From NCBI GenBank assembly GCA_014284505.1, contig JAAFYY010000001.1, forward strand, positions 1,612,001 to 1,676,000: a DNA stretch of 64,000 bases, in the 5' to 3' direction. Under the pieces are notes generated by a model. The model did not search any database. It was not told where the DNA came from and was given only the letters and a program-made list of their open reading frames with translations. This stretch comes from Streptacidiphilus sp. 4-A2. Lineage in GTDB: Bacteria > Actinomycetota > Actinomycetes > Streptomycetales > Streptomycetaceae. Below, piece after piece: positions 51,085 to 58,757 of the stretch (position 1 is its first letter; each line of letters begins with the position of its first letter). The position numbers were made by a program, and so were the translations under genes.

Positions 51085-52146
51085 ATGTCACTCAGCACCG
51101 AGGACCGCACTCCGAACATCGCCGATGCTCTGCGGGTGTCCGGCCCCCAGGGACTGGTGGAGGCCTTCCTCCCCTTGCTCGCCTCCGGCGCCGACGAGGT
51201 CGACCGCCGCTTCAGCGGCGCTGCCCGCGCCGAACTCGTGCAGGCCGTCGAGGACTTGAACGGACGCTGTTGTCCGGGCGACGAAACCTCGGTCTATGCA
51301 CAGCAGTTCCTGCTCTCGCGGATCTACGACCTGTCCATGAACCACGGCGGCCCGGGCACGGCCGAGGGCTCCGCCGCCGTGCACGAGGTCTGCCGGCTGC
51401 TGGAGCGGGCGACCGCGGCGGCCGAGGACGCCCAGGTCACGGCCGACCAACTGGCCGGAATGCCTGAGGATCCAAGGGAGTTCCTCTCCTGGCTGAAAAC
51501 GGTCGCCCGCGAGCACCGGGCCTACAAGCACCCGTACTACTCGGAGTTCATCAGCAACCAGGCCACCGAGGCGGACCTGCGCTCCTATGTGATCCAGGAG
51601 TCGGTGGTCGACGGGCGTTTCGACGACCTGCTGGCGATGATGCAGGTGGGCACCCGGGGCGAGGCCAAGATGGAGATCGCCGCCAACTACTGGGACGAGA
51701 TGGGCAACGGCGACCCGGATCAGGTGCACACCCACCTCTTCGACACCATGCTCGACGTGTTCGGCATCAGCGACGACGAGCTCGTGGCCGCGCTGACGGC
51801 GGAGGCGCTGCTGTCCGGGAACCTCGCGGTACTGCTCTGCCGCTACCGCCGCTACTACCCCGAGGCGATCGGCTTCCTCGGCCTGACCGAGTGGTTCGCG
51901 CCGGACCGCTTTGTGCACGTGGTCAAGGCGTGGGAGCGGCTCGGCCTGCCGGACGTGGGGATCGTCTACCACAAGCTGCACATCACCATCGACTCCCAGC
52001 ACGCCGCCGGCTGGTTCCACAACGTGCTCGTCCCGGCCTGCGAGAACCCGGAAACGCGGGCCGGAATCGCCCGCGGCGCCCTGTGGCGGCTCAACTCCTC
52101 GGCGCGCTACCTGGACGAGCGGCTCGCCCGCATCGCCCCGAAGTAG
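51085..52146 (+). CDS. Heme-oxygenase-like diiron oxygenase (HDO), candidate lysine N-oxygenase
   Basis: Intact 353-residue helical iron enzyme of the TenA/heme-oxygenase-like superfamily. ATG 51085 is preceded by GGAAGG (51068-51073); ATG 51055 in frame lacks a ribosome site. The N-terminal third is an alpha-helical extension. The HDO core holds the expected ligand helices: IQESVVDGRFDDLLAMMQ with a first Glu, KMEIAANYWDEMGNG with Glu/Asp, VHTHLFDTM with His, and HKLHITIDSQHAAGWFHN with the Asp-xxx-His pair. Family members do N-oxygenation (SznF, RohS, HrmI/BelK) or C-C cleavage (BesC, UndA). Adjacent to an HrmJ/BelL-like oxygenase, an HrmI/BelK-like conversion of lysine to 6-nitronorleucine is the best guess. 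Confidence 0.85.
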   Translation: MSLSTEDRTPNIADALRVSGPQGLVEAFLPLLASGADEVDRRFSGAARAELVQAVEDLNGRCCPGDETSVYAQQFLLSRIYDLSMNHGGPGTAEGSAAVHEVCRLLERATAAAEDAQVTADQLAGMPEDPREFLSWLKTVAREHRAYKHPYYSEFISNQATEADLRSYVIQESVVDGRFDDLLAMMQVGTRGEAKMEIAANYWDEMGNGDPDQVHTHLFDTMLDVFGISDDELVAALTAEALLSGNLAVLLCRYRRYYPEAIGFLGLTEWFAPDRFVHVVKAWERLGLPDVGIVYHKLHITIDSQHAAGWFHNVLVPACENPETRAGIARGALWRLNSSARYLDERLARIAPK

Positions 52147-52205
52147 CGCCCCGAACCGTCGCCGTCCGCCGTCCGCCTGCCCAGGTGCTGGAAAGAGAGA
52201 AGCCC

Positions 52206-52484
52206 GTGTCCATGCCGTCCGCCCCCGAGGTGCCGCCCGGCCTGCGCGCCGAGATCACTGCTCTGATCGCCGGAATCAAGAACCGGCCGGATCTGACGGA
52301 GCATCCCGACCGCGACTGGTCGCTGCCGGAACTCGGCTTCGACTCACTCGACGTGGTGGAACTGGCAGAGCGCCTGGACCGGGACTACGGCTTCGAACTG
52401 GGCGCGGATCCCGAGGACTTCGCCGCCCTCGCCCGGATCGGCACCCTGGTCGACCTGGTCGCACGACGCAGGAGGGCAGCGTGA
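52206..52484 (+). CDS. Stand-alone carrier protein (acyl/peptidyl carrier)
   Basis: 92 residues. GTG 52206 follows an AAGAGAGAAG ribosome site; ATG 52212 is also possible. Four-helix carrier with the 4'-phosphopantetheine attachment serine in LGFDSLDVVELAERL and the usual acidic helix II-III (DRDYGFELGADPEDFAAL). Its TGA overlaps the GTG of the adenylation gene by four bases, so the two are translationally coupled and are probably cognate: the ligase loads this carrier and the dehydrogenases act on the thioester. Confidence 0.9.
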   Translation: MSMPSAPEVPPGLRAEITALIAGIKNRPDLTEHPDRDWSLPELGFDSLDVVELAERLDRDYGFELGADPEDFAALARIGTLVDLVARRRRAA

Positions 52485-54182
52485 ACGGCGCCCCCGAAGC
52501 AGCCTTCGAGGCAGCGGTCGAAGCAGCGGTCGAGGCAGCCGTCGAGCCGACGGTCGAGCCGACTGTCGACGGCGTCGCGGGGCTGCCGCCGCTGCTGGCG
52601 GGGCTGGCCCGGCATGCCACGCGGCGGCCCGCGCACCCCGCGCTGCACGTCGGCGGCAGGACGGTCGGCTACCAGGAGTTGCAACAACGGCTGACCGGGC
52701 TGGCGCAGGCGCTGGTACGGCGCGGGATCGGCGCCGGGGACCGGGTCGCGGTCCTGGGCGAGAAGACCGTCGACGCCGTGGTCGCCGTGCTGGGCGTGCT
52801 GCGCGCCGGGGCCGCCTACGTCCCGCTTGACCCGCGAGCCCCGGTCGCCCGCTGGGCGGCGCTGCTCAACGACGCGTCCTGCCCGCTGCTGCTGTGCGGC
52901 TCGGCGCAGTCCGTGCCCGGGGCGCAGGCGGAGCAACTGGCCCGGCTGGCCCCGGGCACCCGGATCGCCGTCACCGGTGACCTGCTCGAGGAGCCAGCCG
53001 GGGACCTGCCCGCGCCGCTGCCCGCGGTCATCGGACCGGACACGGTGGCCTACTGCATGTACACCTCGGGCAGCACCGGGCAGCCCAAAGGGCGTGCAGA
53101 TCAGCCACCGCTCGATCGCGGCCTTCTTCCGGGCCGTGCATCCGCTGCTGGAGGCCGACGGCGACGCCCGCTGCCTCAACACCTCACCGCTGCACTTCGA
53201 CGTGTCCGTGGTGGACCTGCTCTACCCGCTGTCCCGCGGCGCCACCGTGCACCTCTCCCCCGCGCTGCCGCTGCCACCGCTGCTGCTGGGCACCCTGGAA
53301 CGGGAGCGGATCACCCATATGGCGGCCGTCGGCTCCACGCTCCGGCTGCTGGCCGAGAGCAGCGACGGCTTCCGTACCCGCGACATCTCCGCCCTGCGCC
53401 GGCTGATGACCGGGGCGGAGGTGATCGACCCGCGCGCGGTGCAGCAGTGGCTGGCCGCCGCACCGGAGCTGACCGTGGTGAACGGCTACGGGCCCACCGA
53501 GGCCACCTGCCTGGTGCTGGCCGAGCGGATCGACCGGCGCGAGCCCGGGCGCACCGCGCACTACCCGATCGGCACCCCGCTGCCCGGGGTCACCCTCCGC
53601 TTCCTGGCCACCGACGGCTCCGCCGACGCCACCGGTCCCGGCGAGATCGCCGTCAGCGGCGAACAGGTCATGCTCGGCTACCTGGGCCGCGCCGAGGAGG
53701 AGGCCAGGGTCCTCACCTGGATCGACGGCGTCCGCTTCTACCGCACCGGCGATCTGGGCGAACTGCGGCCGGACGGCTCGGTGGAGTTCCACGGGCGGCG
53801 CGACGACGAGATCAAGCACCGCGGCTACCGGGTGAACCTGCAGGAGGTCAAGCAGGCCCTGGAGCAGCACCCGCAGGTGGCCAGGGCGTTCGCGGTCCAG
53901 GTGGTGGACGCCGCAGGCCGGGGGCTGATCGCCTGCGCGCTGCTGCCGAGCGACGCCCCGGCCGAGCCCGTCGGGTCCGGCTGGCACCTGTCCGCCGGTG
54001 ACCCGGAGCAGATCACGGGCATCCACCACCATCTGCGGGAGCTGCTGCCGCCGTACATGGTCCCCGGCGAGCTGCGGGTGCTGTCGGCGCTGCCGGTGCT
54101 GTCCTCGGGCAAGCCCGACACCGCCGGTATCGCGCGGGCGCTGCGCACGGCCTGCGCCTCCCCCTCGGGCGGGCCGCGATGA
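52481..54182 (+). CDS. Free-standing NRPS-type adenylation enzyme, one frameshift
   Basis: Amino- or aryl-acid:carrier ligase of about 567 residues. GTG 52481 overlaps the carrier stop. A 24-residue tail of EAAV/EPTV repeats precedes the adenylation core: A3 YTSGSTGQPKG, A4 SPLHFDVSVVDLLYPL, A5 VNGYGPTEATCL, A7 FYRTGDLGELRPDG, A8 GRRDDEIKHRGYRVNLQEVK, A10 LSSGKPDT. One extra A near 53087 (CCCAAAGGGC for CCCAAGGGC) is an insertion, unlike the deletions elsewhere. My rough hand alignment of the pocket residues does not give the proline signature, so the substrate is open. It is coupled to the next gene by ATGA. Confidence 0.88.
52496..52567 (+). repeat. 12-bp in-frame tandem repeat, six copies
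   Basis: Six 12-bp units of GA(A/G)GCAGC(G/C)GTC type encode EAAF-EAAV-EAAV-EAAV-EPTV-EPTV at the N terminus of the adenylation enzyme. Slippage-prone, length probably variable between strains. Confidence 0.8.
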
Positions 54183-55362
54183 ACCTGCCACGGACCCGCG
54201 CCGCCGACCCCTCCTGTCTGCTGCCCCGGCGGCCGAGGAGTACCGGCTGCGCGTCCTGGACGTCCTCGCCGCCCGCCCGCAGCCGGACCCGGACGGTTCG
54301 GCGCAGGCGCTGCTCCGGGAGCTGGCCGGGGCCGGAGTGCTCAGCTCCGGCGCCGGTACGTCCCACCCCGGCGTCCCGGCCGGGCAGGAGCCCTGGTGGG
54401 CCCGCTTCGTACTCGCGGAGTGCCTGCACAACCAGCTGACGCCGCTTCAGGCGGCCGCCTTCGCGCTGCACCTGGAGGTCGCCGTGCCGGCGCTGGCCGC
54501 GCTCGGCGCGGAGCCCGTGGCGGCGGCGCAGCTGGTCGCCTGCCCGCTCCGCCCGGCAGCCGGCGGGGTCACCGCGACCCCGGCGCCCGCCGGGACCGCA
54601 CTCGGCGGCGCGGCGCTCGACTGCGCGGCACTCGACGGCGTACTGCTCGACGGAGGCAGCGGGCCCTACCCGCTGAGTGACGGCGGGCGGACCGCCCTGG
54701 TCCCGCTGGCGCCGCGTCCCGGCGCCGACCCGGGCCTGCGGACGACCGCGCTGATCGCGCTGGACCAGCCCCGGGTGTCCGTACGGCCGGCCGGGCCCGG
54801 CCTCGCCGACCTCCGGCTCACCGGCCTGGCGGTGCCGGGCGACCAGTTGCTGCCGATCCGGCCCGAATGGCCGCTCGCGGCCGAGGTGTGGATCGCGGTG
54901 CACCGGGTCGCGACCGCGCAGGGGCTGCTGGCCGATGCCCACCGGCACGCGACCTCCAGGTCCTCCCTGGGCGCACCGCTGTGGGAGCACCAGTGGGTGA
55001 AGTTCGGCATCGCCCAGTCGGTCGCGCAGGTCGACGGCGTACGGCAGCTGGTGCGGCACGCCGCACGGCAGGCCGGGCTGGGCCGCTGCGCGCCGGAGCT
55101 GGCCGCGGCGGCCGGGCTGCGGTCGGCCCGGCTGCTGAACACGGTCAGCGCCCACTGCCTCCAGCTGCGGGGCGCGTCCGGGCATGTGCAGGCACGACGG
55201 TTGCAGGAGGTGCTGATGGAGTCGCGGCTGCTCACCGCCGCCTCCCAGGTGGAGGGCCGGGCCCGGGACACCTTCGCCGCGCTGGCCGCTGCGAACACGG
55301 CGGCCGCGGCTGCGGTGGCTGCGGCGAACGCGGCGAACACGGTGAACGCGGGTGGACGATGA
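54179..55362 (+). CDS. Acyl-CoA dehydrogenase-like flavoprotein, subunit 1 (divergent)
   Basis: About 394 residues, ATG 54179 overlapping the previous stop. After an indel near 54230 the frame reads AAEEYRLRVLDVLAARPQPD and continues to 55362. The middle beta-domain is degenerate (no clear TxPxxGSD flavin motif), whereas the C-terminal four-helix domain is recognisable (AEVWIAVHRVATAQGLLADA, HVQARRLQEVLMESRLL). The tail is Ala/Asn-rich. Paired, unequal dehydrogenase genes like this often encode heteromeric acyl-CoA or acyl-carrier dehydrogenases in which only one subunit keeps the catalytic base. Coupled to the next gene by ATGA. Confidence 0.72.
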
Positions 55363-56423
55363 CCGATCGCCTGGAGCGCTACCGGCTCGACCTGGTCGAC
55401 CTGGTGACGGCGCATCCCGAACTGTTCGGCGCGGCCGCCTGGGACACCCCCGCGGACAGCCCCCGGCCCGCGAGGCCGTCGCGGCGCTGGGCGCAGCCGG
55501 GCTGCTGGAGACGCCGGTCATGTCCGCGCAGCACACCGACGCCCGCACCCGGGCGCTGGGCCTGGCGCACTCGGCGGTGCTGCACGAGGTGCTGGGCCGC
55601 TGGCGGCCGGCGCGGTGGTGCTGACCCAGGTCGAGGTGGGCACCCGGCTGCTGTCCGGCTGCCTGCCGCAGGCCGAGGAGGTTCACGCCGCCGCGGCGGG
55701 CCGGTATCTGACGGCGCTGGCGGTCACCGAGCCCAGCGGCGGCCTGGACTTCGACGCGATGACCACCCGGGTGGAGGGCAGCGACGGCCTGGTGCTCAGC
55801 GGCGAGAAGTGGAGTTGCAGCAATGCGCCGTTCGCCGACGAGATCGTGGTGCTGGCCCGGGACCTGCGGTTCGCCGAGGGCAGCCCGGGGCGGCACACCC
55901 TGGTCCGGGTCCCGGCCTCGGCGCCGGGCGTCCGGGTGACGCCGCTGGAGTCCTTCGGCCACTACGGGATCACCGGCCGGGTCGAGCTGGAAGCCGTCCG
56001 GCTCGGCCCCGCGGTGCTGGGCTCACGCGGCAGCGGGCTGCTGCGGCTGATGCGGCACTGGGTGCACGAGCGGGTCATGCTGGCGCTGCGCGCGGTGTCG
56101 ATGGCCGACTCGCTGCTCGCCGGTTCCGCCCCGCTGATCGCCCGGGAGGACCCGGATCTGCTGGCCGAGCTGTCCAGCCGGGCCGTGCAGGAGCGGATCG
56201 CGGTCCGGCACGCGCTGCGGCTGCTGGCCGACAACGACTGCGATCCGCGTACCGCCGCCGGCTGCAAGCTGCGCGCCGTGGATCTGCTGCGGCAGAGCGC
56301 GGAGGCGGCGCTGAACCGGTCCGGCGGGCCGGCGGCCGAGCGCGCCCTGCGCGACGCCCTGGGCCTGGCCCTGGCCGGGGCAGCGACGAGGCGCTGCTGA
56401 TGCAGATAGCGAGGACGCTGTGA
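55359..56423 (+). CDS. Acyl-CoA dehydrogenase-like flavoprotein, subunit 2
   Basis: About 356 residues, ATG 55359 (MTDRLERYRLDLVDLV). It shows the family's FAD-binding middle domain: YLTALAVTEPSGGLDFDAMT (about 116-135), LSGEKWSCSNAPFADEIVVL (about 147-166) and a C-terminal helical domain (LLRLMRHWVHERVMLALRAV). Indels near 55465, 55600 and 56385; the last is one missing G, and the corrected end is GGSDEALLMQIARTL with stop 56423. In prolyl-carrier pathways such flavoproteins oxidise carrier-bound amino acids; here the presence of a carrier and adenylation enzyme in the same coupled operon supports alpha,beta-type oxidation of a carrier-bound acyl or aminoacyl group. Confidence 0.78.
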   Translation: MTDRLERYRLDLVDLVTAHPELFGAAAWDTPADSPRPARPSRRWAQPGCWRRRSCPRSTPTPAPGRWAWRTRRCCTRCWAAGGRRGGADPGRGGHPAAVRLPAAGRGGSRRRGGPVSDGAGGHRAQRRPGLRRDDHPGGGQRRPGAQRREVELQQCAVRRRDRGAGPGPAVRRGQPGAAHPGPGPGLGAGRPGDAAGVLRPLRDHRPGRAGSRPARPRGAGLTRQRAAAADAALGARAGHAGAARGVDGRLAARRFRPADRPGGPGSAGRAVQPGRAGADRGPARAAAAGRQRLRSAYRRRLQAARRGSAAAERGGGAEPVRRAGGRARPARRPGPGPGRGSDEALLMQIARTL

Positions 56424-57274
56424 ACCCCCCGTCGCCGGCCGGGTCGGACGCGGCGGAGCAGGCGCGCTGGCTGCCGGGCGGGCGCCCCGGGGACGCCCGG
56501 ACGCTGCCGCTGTTCCTGCTGCCGCCCGCAGGCGGCGCGGCCGCGCTCTACCGGGACGACAGATGGCAGGACGACAGACGGCGGGACACCGGATCGGTCG
56601 GCGTGGGGGTGACCGGATATCCGGTGGAGCTCCCCGGCCGGGGCGCCCGGCTGGCCGAACCGCTGGTCACCGAGCTGGAGGAGCTGGTCCGGCGGCTGGA
56701 CGACGCCTGCCGGCCCCGGCACGGGGAGCCGTGGGCGGTCCTCGGCCACAGCATGGGCGCGCTGCTGGCCACCGCCTGGGCGGCGCACGCCTGCCGCCTG
56801 GGGCACGGACCGCGCGCGCTGTATCTGAGCGCGGCCGCGCCGCCCTGGCACTCCCGGGCCCCGCTGGAGCTGACGGCAGGTGACGACGCGCAGCTGTGGC
56901 GGGCCCTGTCCGGCCTCGGCGGCGTCTCCCCGGCCCAGCTCGCCTCCCCGGCGGCGGCCAGGTATCTGACCCGGATCATGCGCGCCGACCTGACCGCGGT
57001 GGTACCGCTGTGCCTGCGGGCCCCGGAGCCGCTCGGCTGCCCGGTGGTGGTGCTCTCCGGCGCCGAGGACCCGGCCTGCCCGCCCGAACTGCTGGACGGC
57101 TGGCGCGAGCTGGCGGGCGGCGCCCATGCCGCCACCCGGCTGCCGGGCGCCCACTTCTACCGGTGCGGCCTCGGCGACCTCGCCCCGGTGGTCCGCGCCG
57201 ACCTCGCCGGACGCCTCGCCGGACGCCTCGCCGGGGAGCTGACGGCCGCGACGGTCCCGGCAGCTCCCCGATGA
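56420..57274 (+). CDS. Type II thioesterase of the cluster
   Basis: Intact 284-residue alpha/beta hydrolase. GTG 56420 overlaps the preceding stop by four bases. It has the RifR/GrsT signatures FLLPPAGGAAALYRD (about 33-47), ELPGRGARLAEPL, nucleophile VLGHSMGALLATA (Ser about 111), Asp in VLSGAEDPACPP and His in RLPGAHFYRCG (about 247). The probable role is release of mis-loaded groups from the carrier at 52206 or the NRPS carrier. The C terminus has small Ala-Gly-Arg-Leu repeats (DLAGRLAGRLAGEL). Confidence 0.88.
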   Translation: MNPPSPAGSDAAEQARWLPGGRPGDARTLPLFLLPPAGGAAALYRDDRWQDDRRRDTGSVGVGVTGYPVELPGRGARLAEPLVTELEELVRRLDDACRPRHGEPWAVLGHSMGALLATAWAAHACRLGHGPRALYLSAAAPPWHSRAPLELTAGDDAQLWRALSGLGGVSPAQLASPAAARYLTRIMRADLTAVVPLCLRAPEPLGCPVVVLSGAEDPACPPELLDGWRELAGGAHAATRLPGAHFYRCGLGDLAPVVRADLAGRLAGRLAGELTAATVPAAPR

Positions 57275-57299
57275 CCGGCTCCCCCCAGTGCTCCACTTC

Positions 57300-57359
57300 C
57301 CGAAGTGCCACCCGAAGTGCCACCCGAAGCGCCATGAGAAGCGCCACGAGAAAGGCCAG
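57300..57359 (+). repeat. 12-bp tandem repeat, five copies
   Basis: CCGAAGTGCCAC twice exactly, then three diverging copies, filling the 90-bp gap between the thioesterase and JAMM-like genes. One frame reads through it as RSAT repeats from an ATG overlapping the thioesterase stop, but the following sequence in that frame is not protein-like, so it is scored as spacer. Confidence 0.75.
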
Positions 57360-57364
57360 AGAAG

Positions 57365-57978
57365 ATGCCGGAGACCCGGGTGTTCATGACCCGCAATGTT
57401 CTCGACCCGTTCTTCGAGGACGCCGCCCGGCAGTACCGCAGGGCATGGGCCGGGAGCAGCACCGGCGAGCGCTATCTGCCGCGCTGCTGGGCGCTGCTGG
57501 TCGGCGACTGGGCGCCGGACTCGATGCGGGTGACCGAGCTGCGCTGGGCGGGCAATGTCCGGGAGAGCGACGCGGTGGTGCTGGAGGAGTTCAGCGACGT
57601 GATCGTGCCCTGTTTCGGCACCCCCTACGCCGACGGGCGGCGCGGGTACTGGTGCGATCCGCGCGAACTGCTGGAGATCACCCGCGAGGTGGAGTCCAAG
57701 GGGCTGTCGGTCCTCGGCTCGGTGCACATGCACGCGGATGTGCACCGGTTCTGGCCGGAGCACGCGCAGGGGCAGTTGCTGAGCGAGTGTCCCACGGCGA
57801 TGGACGAGTACCTCTTCCGCAACGGCGGCTGGCCGCTGAACATGATCGGCCATCTGGAGAGCGTGGACGGGCAGATCACCACCCGGCTGGGGTCTGGGCG
57901 CCGCCCGCCTTCGACGACGAGCAGGCGTCCGCCCCGGCGCTGCCCGTGCATCTGACCATGGGTGAGCTGCGGGACTGA
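57365..57978 (+). CDS. JAMM/MPN-like metal-binding protein
   Basis: About 204 residues, ATG 57365 (MPETRVFMTRNVLDPFFEDA). The layout resembles a small prokaryotic JAB/MPN domain: an early Glu strand (VVLEEFSDVIVP), a helix (DPRELLEITREVESKG), then SVLGSVHMHADVHRFWP with an HxH pair, and LLSECPTAMDEYLF giving Ser and Asp ligand candidates. The spacing from HxH to Asp is longer than the canonical HxHPx7SxxD, so activity is uncertain. An indel near 57890 (RLGSGRR for RLGVWAPPAFDD) shifts the last 30 residues; corrected stop 57978. JAMM proteins in biosynthetic clusters act as amidases or on ubiquitin-like sulfur carriers; no such carrier gene is seen here. Confidence 0.55.
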
Positions 57979-58031
57979 CCGCGCCCCCCCCACCGTCGTT
58001 CGCCGCTTGCCCACCGACAGGAGCCCGTCCC

Positions 58032-58513
58032 GTGCACGTAGAACGCCGACTCGCGGAGCTGGGTCTTGAGCTGCCCGCCGCGCCGCCCAGCCCGCCTGCG
58101 GGAGTGGCGCTGCCCTTCCCCTGGGTGCGGGTGTGGCAGGACCGGGCGTTTGTCTCCGGCCACGGGCCGACCGGCCCCGACGGACGGCTGACGACCGTGC
58201 TCGGGAAGGTCGGCGCCGAGTCTCCGAGCGTGCGGCCTACCAGGCCGCGCGCAGTACGGCACTGGCCGTACTGGCGAGCCTGAAAAGGGAGTTGGGTGAT
58301 CTGGACCGGGTCACCCACTGGCTGCGGGTGTTCGGGATGGTCAATGCGGCGCCCGGATTCACCGCGGCACCGGCGGTGGTGAACGGGTTCTCCGACCTGA
58401 TTCTCGAACTGTGGGGCCCGCAGGCCGGCGCACATGCGCGTGCGGCCGTGGGAGTGGCCGAACTGCCTTTCCGGATACCGGTGGAGATCGAGGCGGAGGT
58501 GGCCGTGGGGTGA
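58032..58513 (+). CDS. RidA/YjgF-family protein, one frameshift
   Basis: About 160 residues. GTG 58032 after AGGAG. RidA-like fold of the larger 150-residue subgroup: PFPWVRVWQDRAFVSGHGPT (about 36-55) and VTHWLRVFGMVNAAPGFTAA, ending EIEAEVAVG. A one-base deletion near 58217 (GAGTCTCC for GAGGTCTCC) is diagnosable. RidA proteins hydrolyse reactive enamines/imines, and subgroup members act in amino-acid tailoring. The conserved Arg of the hydrolytic RidA pocket is not evident in the corresponding C-terminal strand, so a non-canonical role is possible. Confidence 0.75.
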
Positions 58514-58622
58514 TCCGTCCGGCACGGTCCGACCGGTCTCTTCGAGGGGTCTCGCATGCTGAGAACTGCTCCACGCTCCTTGTCGGAGGTTCGTGGCTTA
58601 AGTAGCATCCCTCTTTGAGAAT

Positions 58623-58656
58623 TGAGACGGATCGTATCGAAATATGAGACGGATCG
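58623..58656 (+). promoter_or_regulatory. 12-bp direct repeat with 22-bp period upstream of leuC (SARP-box-like)
   Basis: TGAGACGGATCG occurs at 58623-58634 and again exactly at 58645-58656. The 22-bp period (two helical turns) and position about 100 bp before leuC match the direct-repeat geometry that SARP activators bind just upstream of a -10 element. The surrounding 244-bp spacer (58514-58757) is AT-richer than the genes. Confidence 0.5.
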
Positions 58657-58757
58657 AACATCTCCCTCGAACAACCCTCCGCCGAGCCGCCTGCGTTGGT
58701 GTGTGTCGGCATGCCAGGCAGGCACGCTAGGTGCCCCGCGAAGAAATGGACTACCCC

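Noticed and set aside
52481..56423. Straight assignment of the A enzyme, carrier and dehydrogenases as a pyrrole-2-carboxylate cassette
   Set aside because: Gene types fit, but the hand-read adenylation pocket does not match proline and two unequal dehydrogenases are present; kept only as an analogy.
57271..57978. Alternative start of the JAMM-like gene at the ATG overlapping the thioesterase stop
   Set aside because: That frame runs through the 12-bp repeats as RSAT units and then through the wrong frame of the conserved N-terminal part; only the last 30 residues belong to it, after the indel near 57890.
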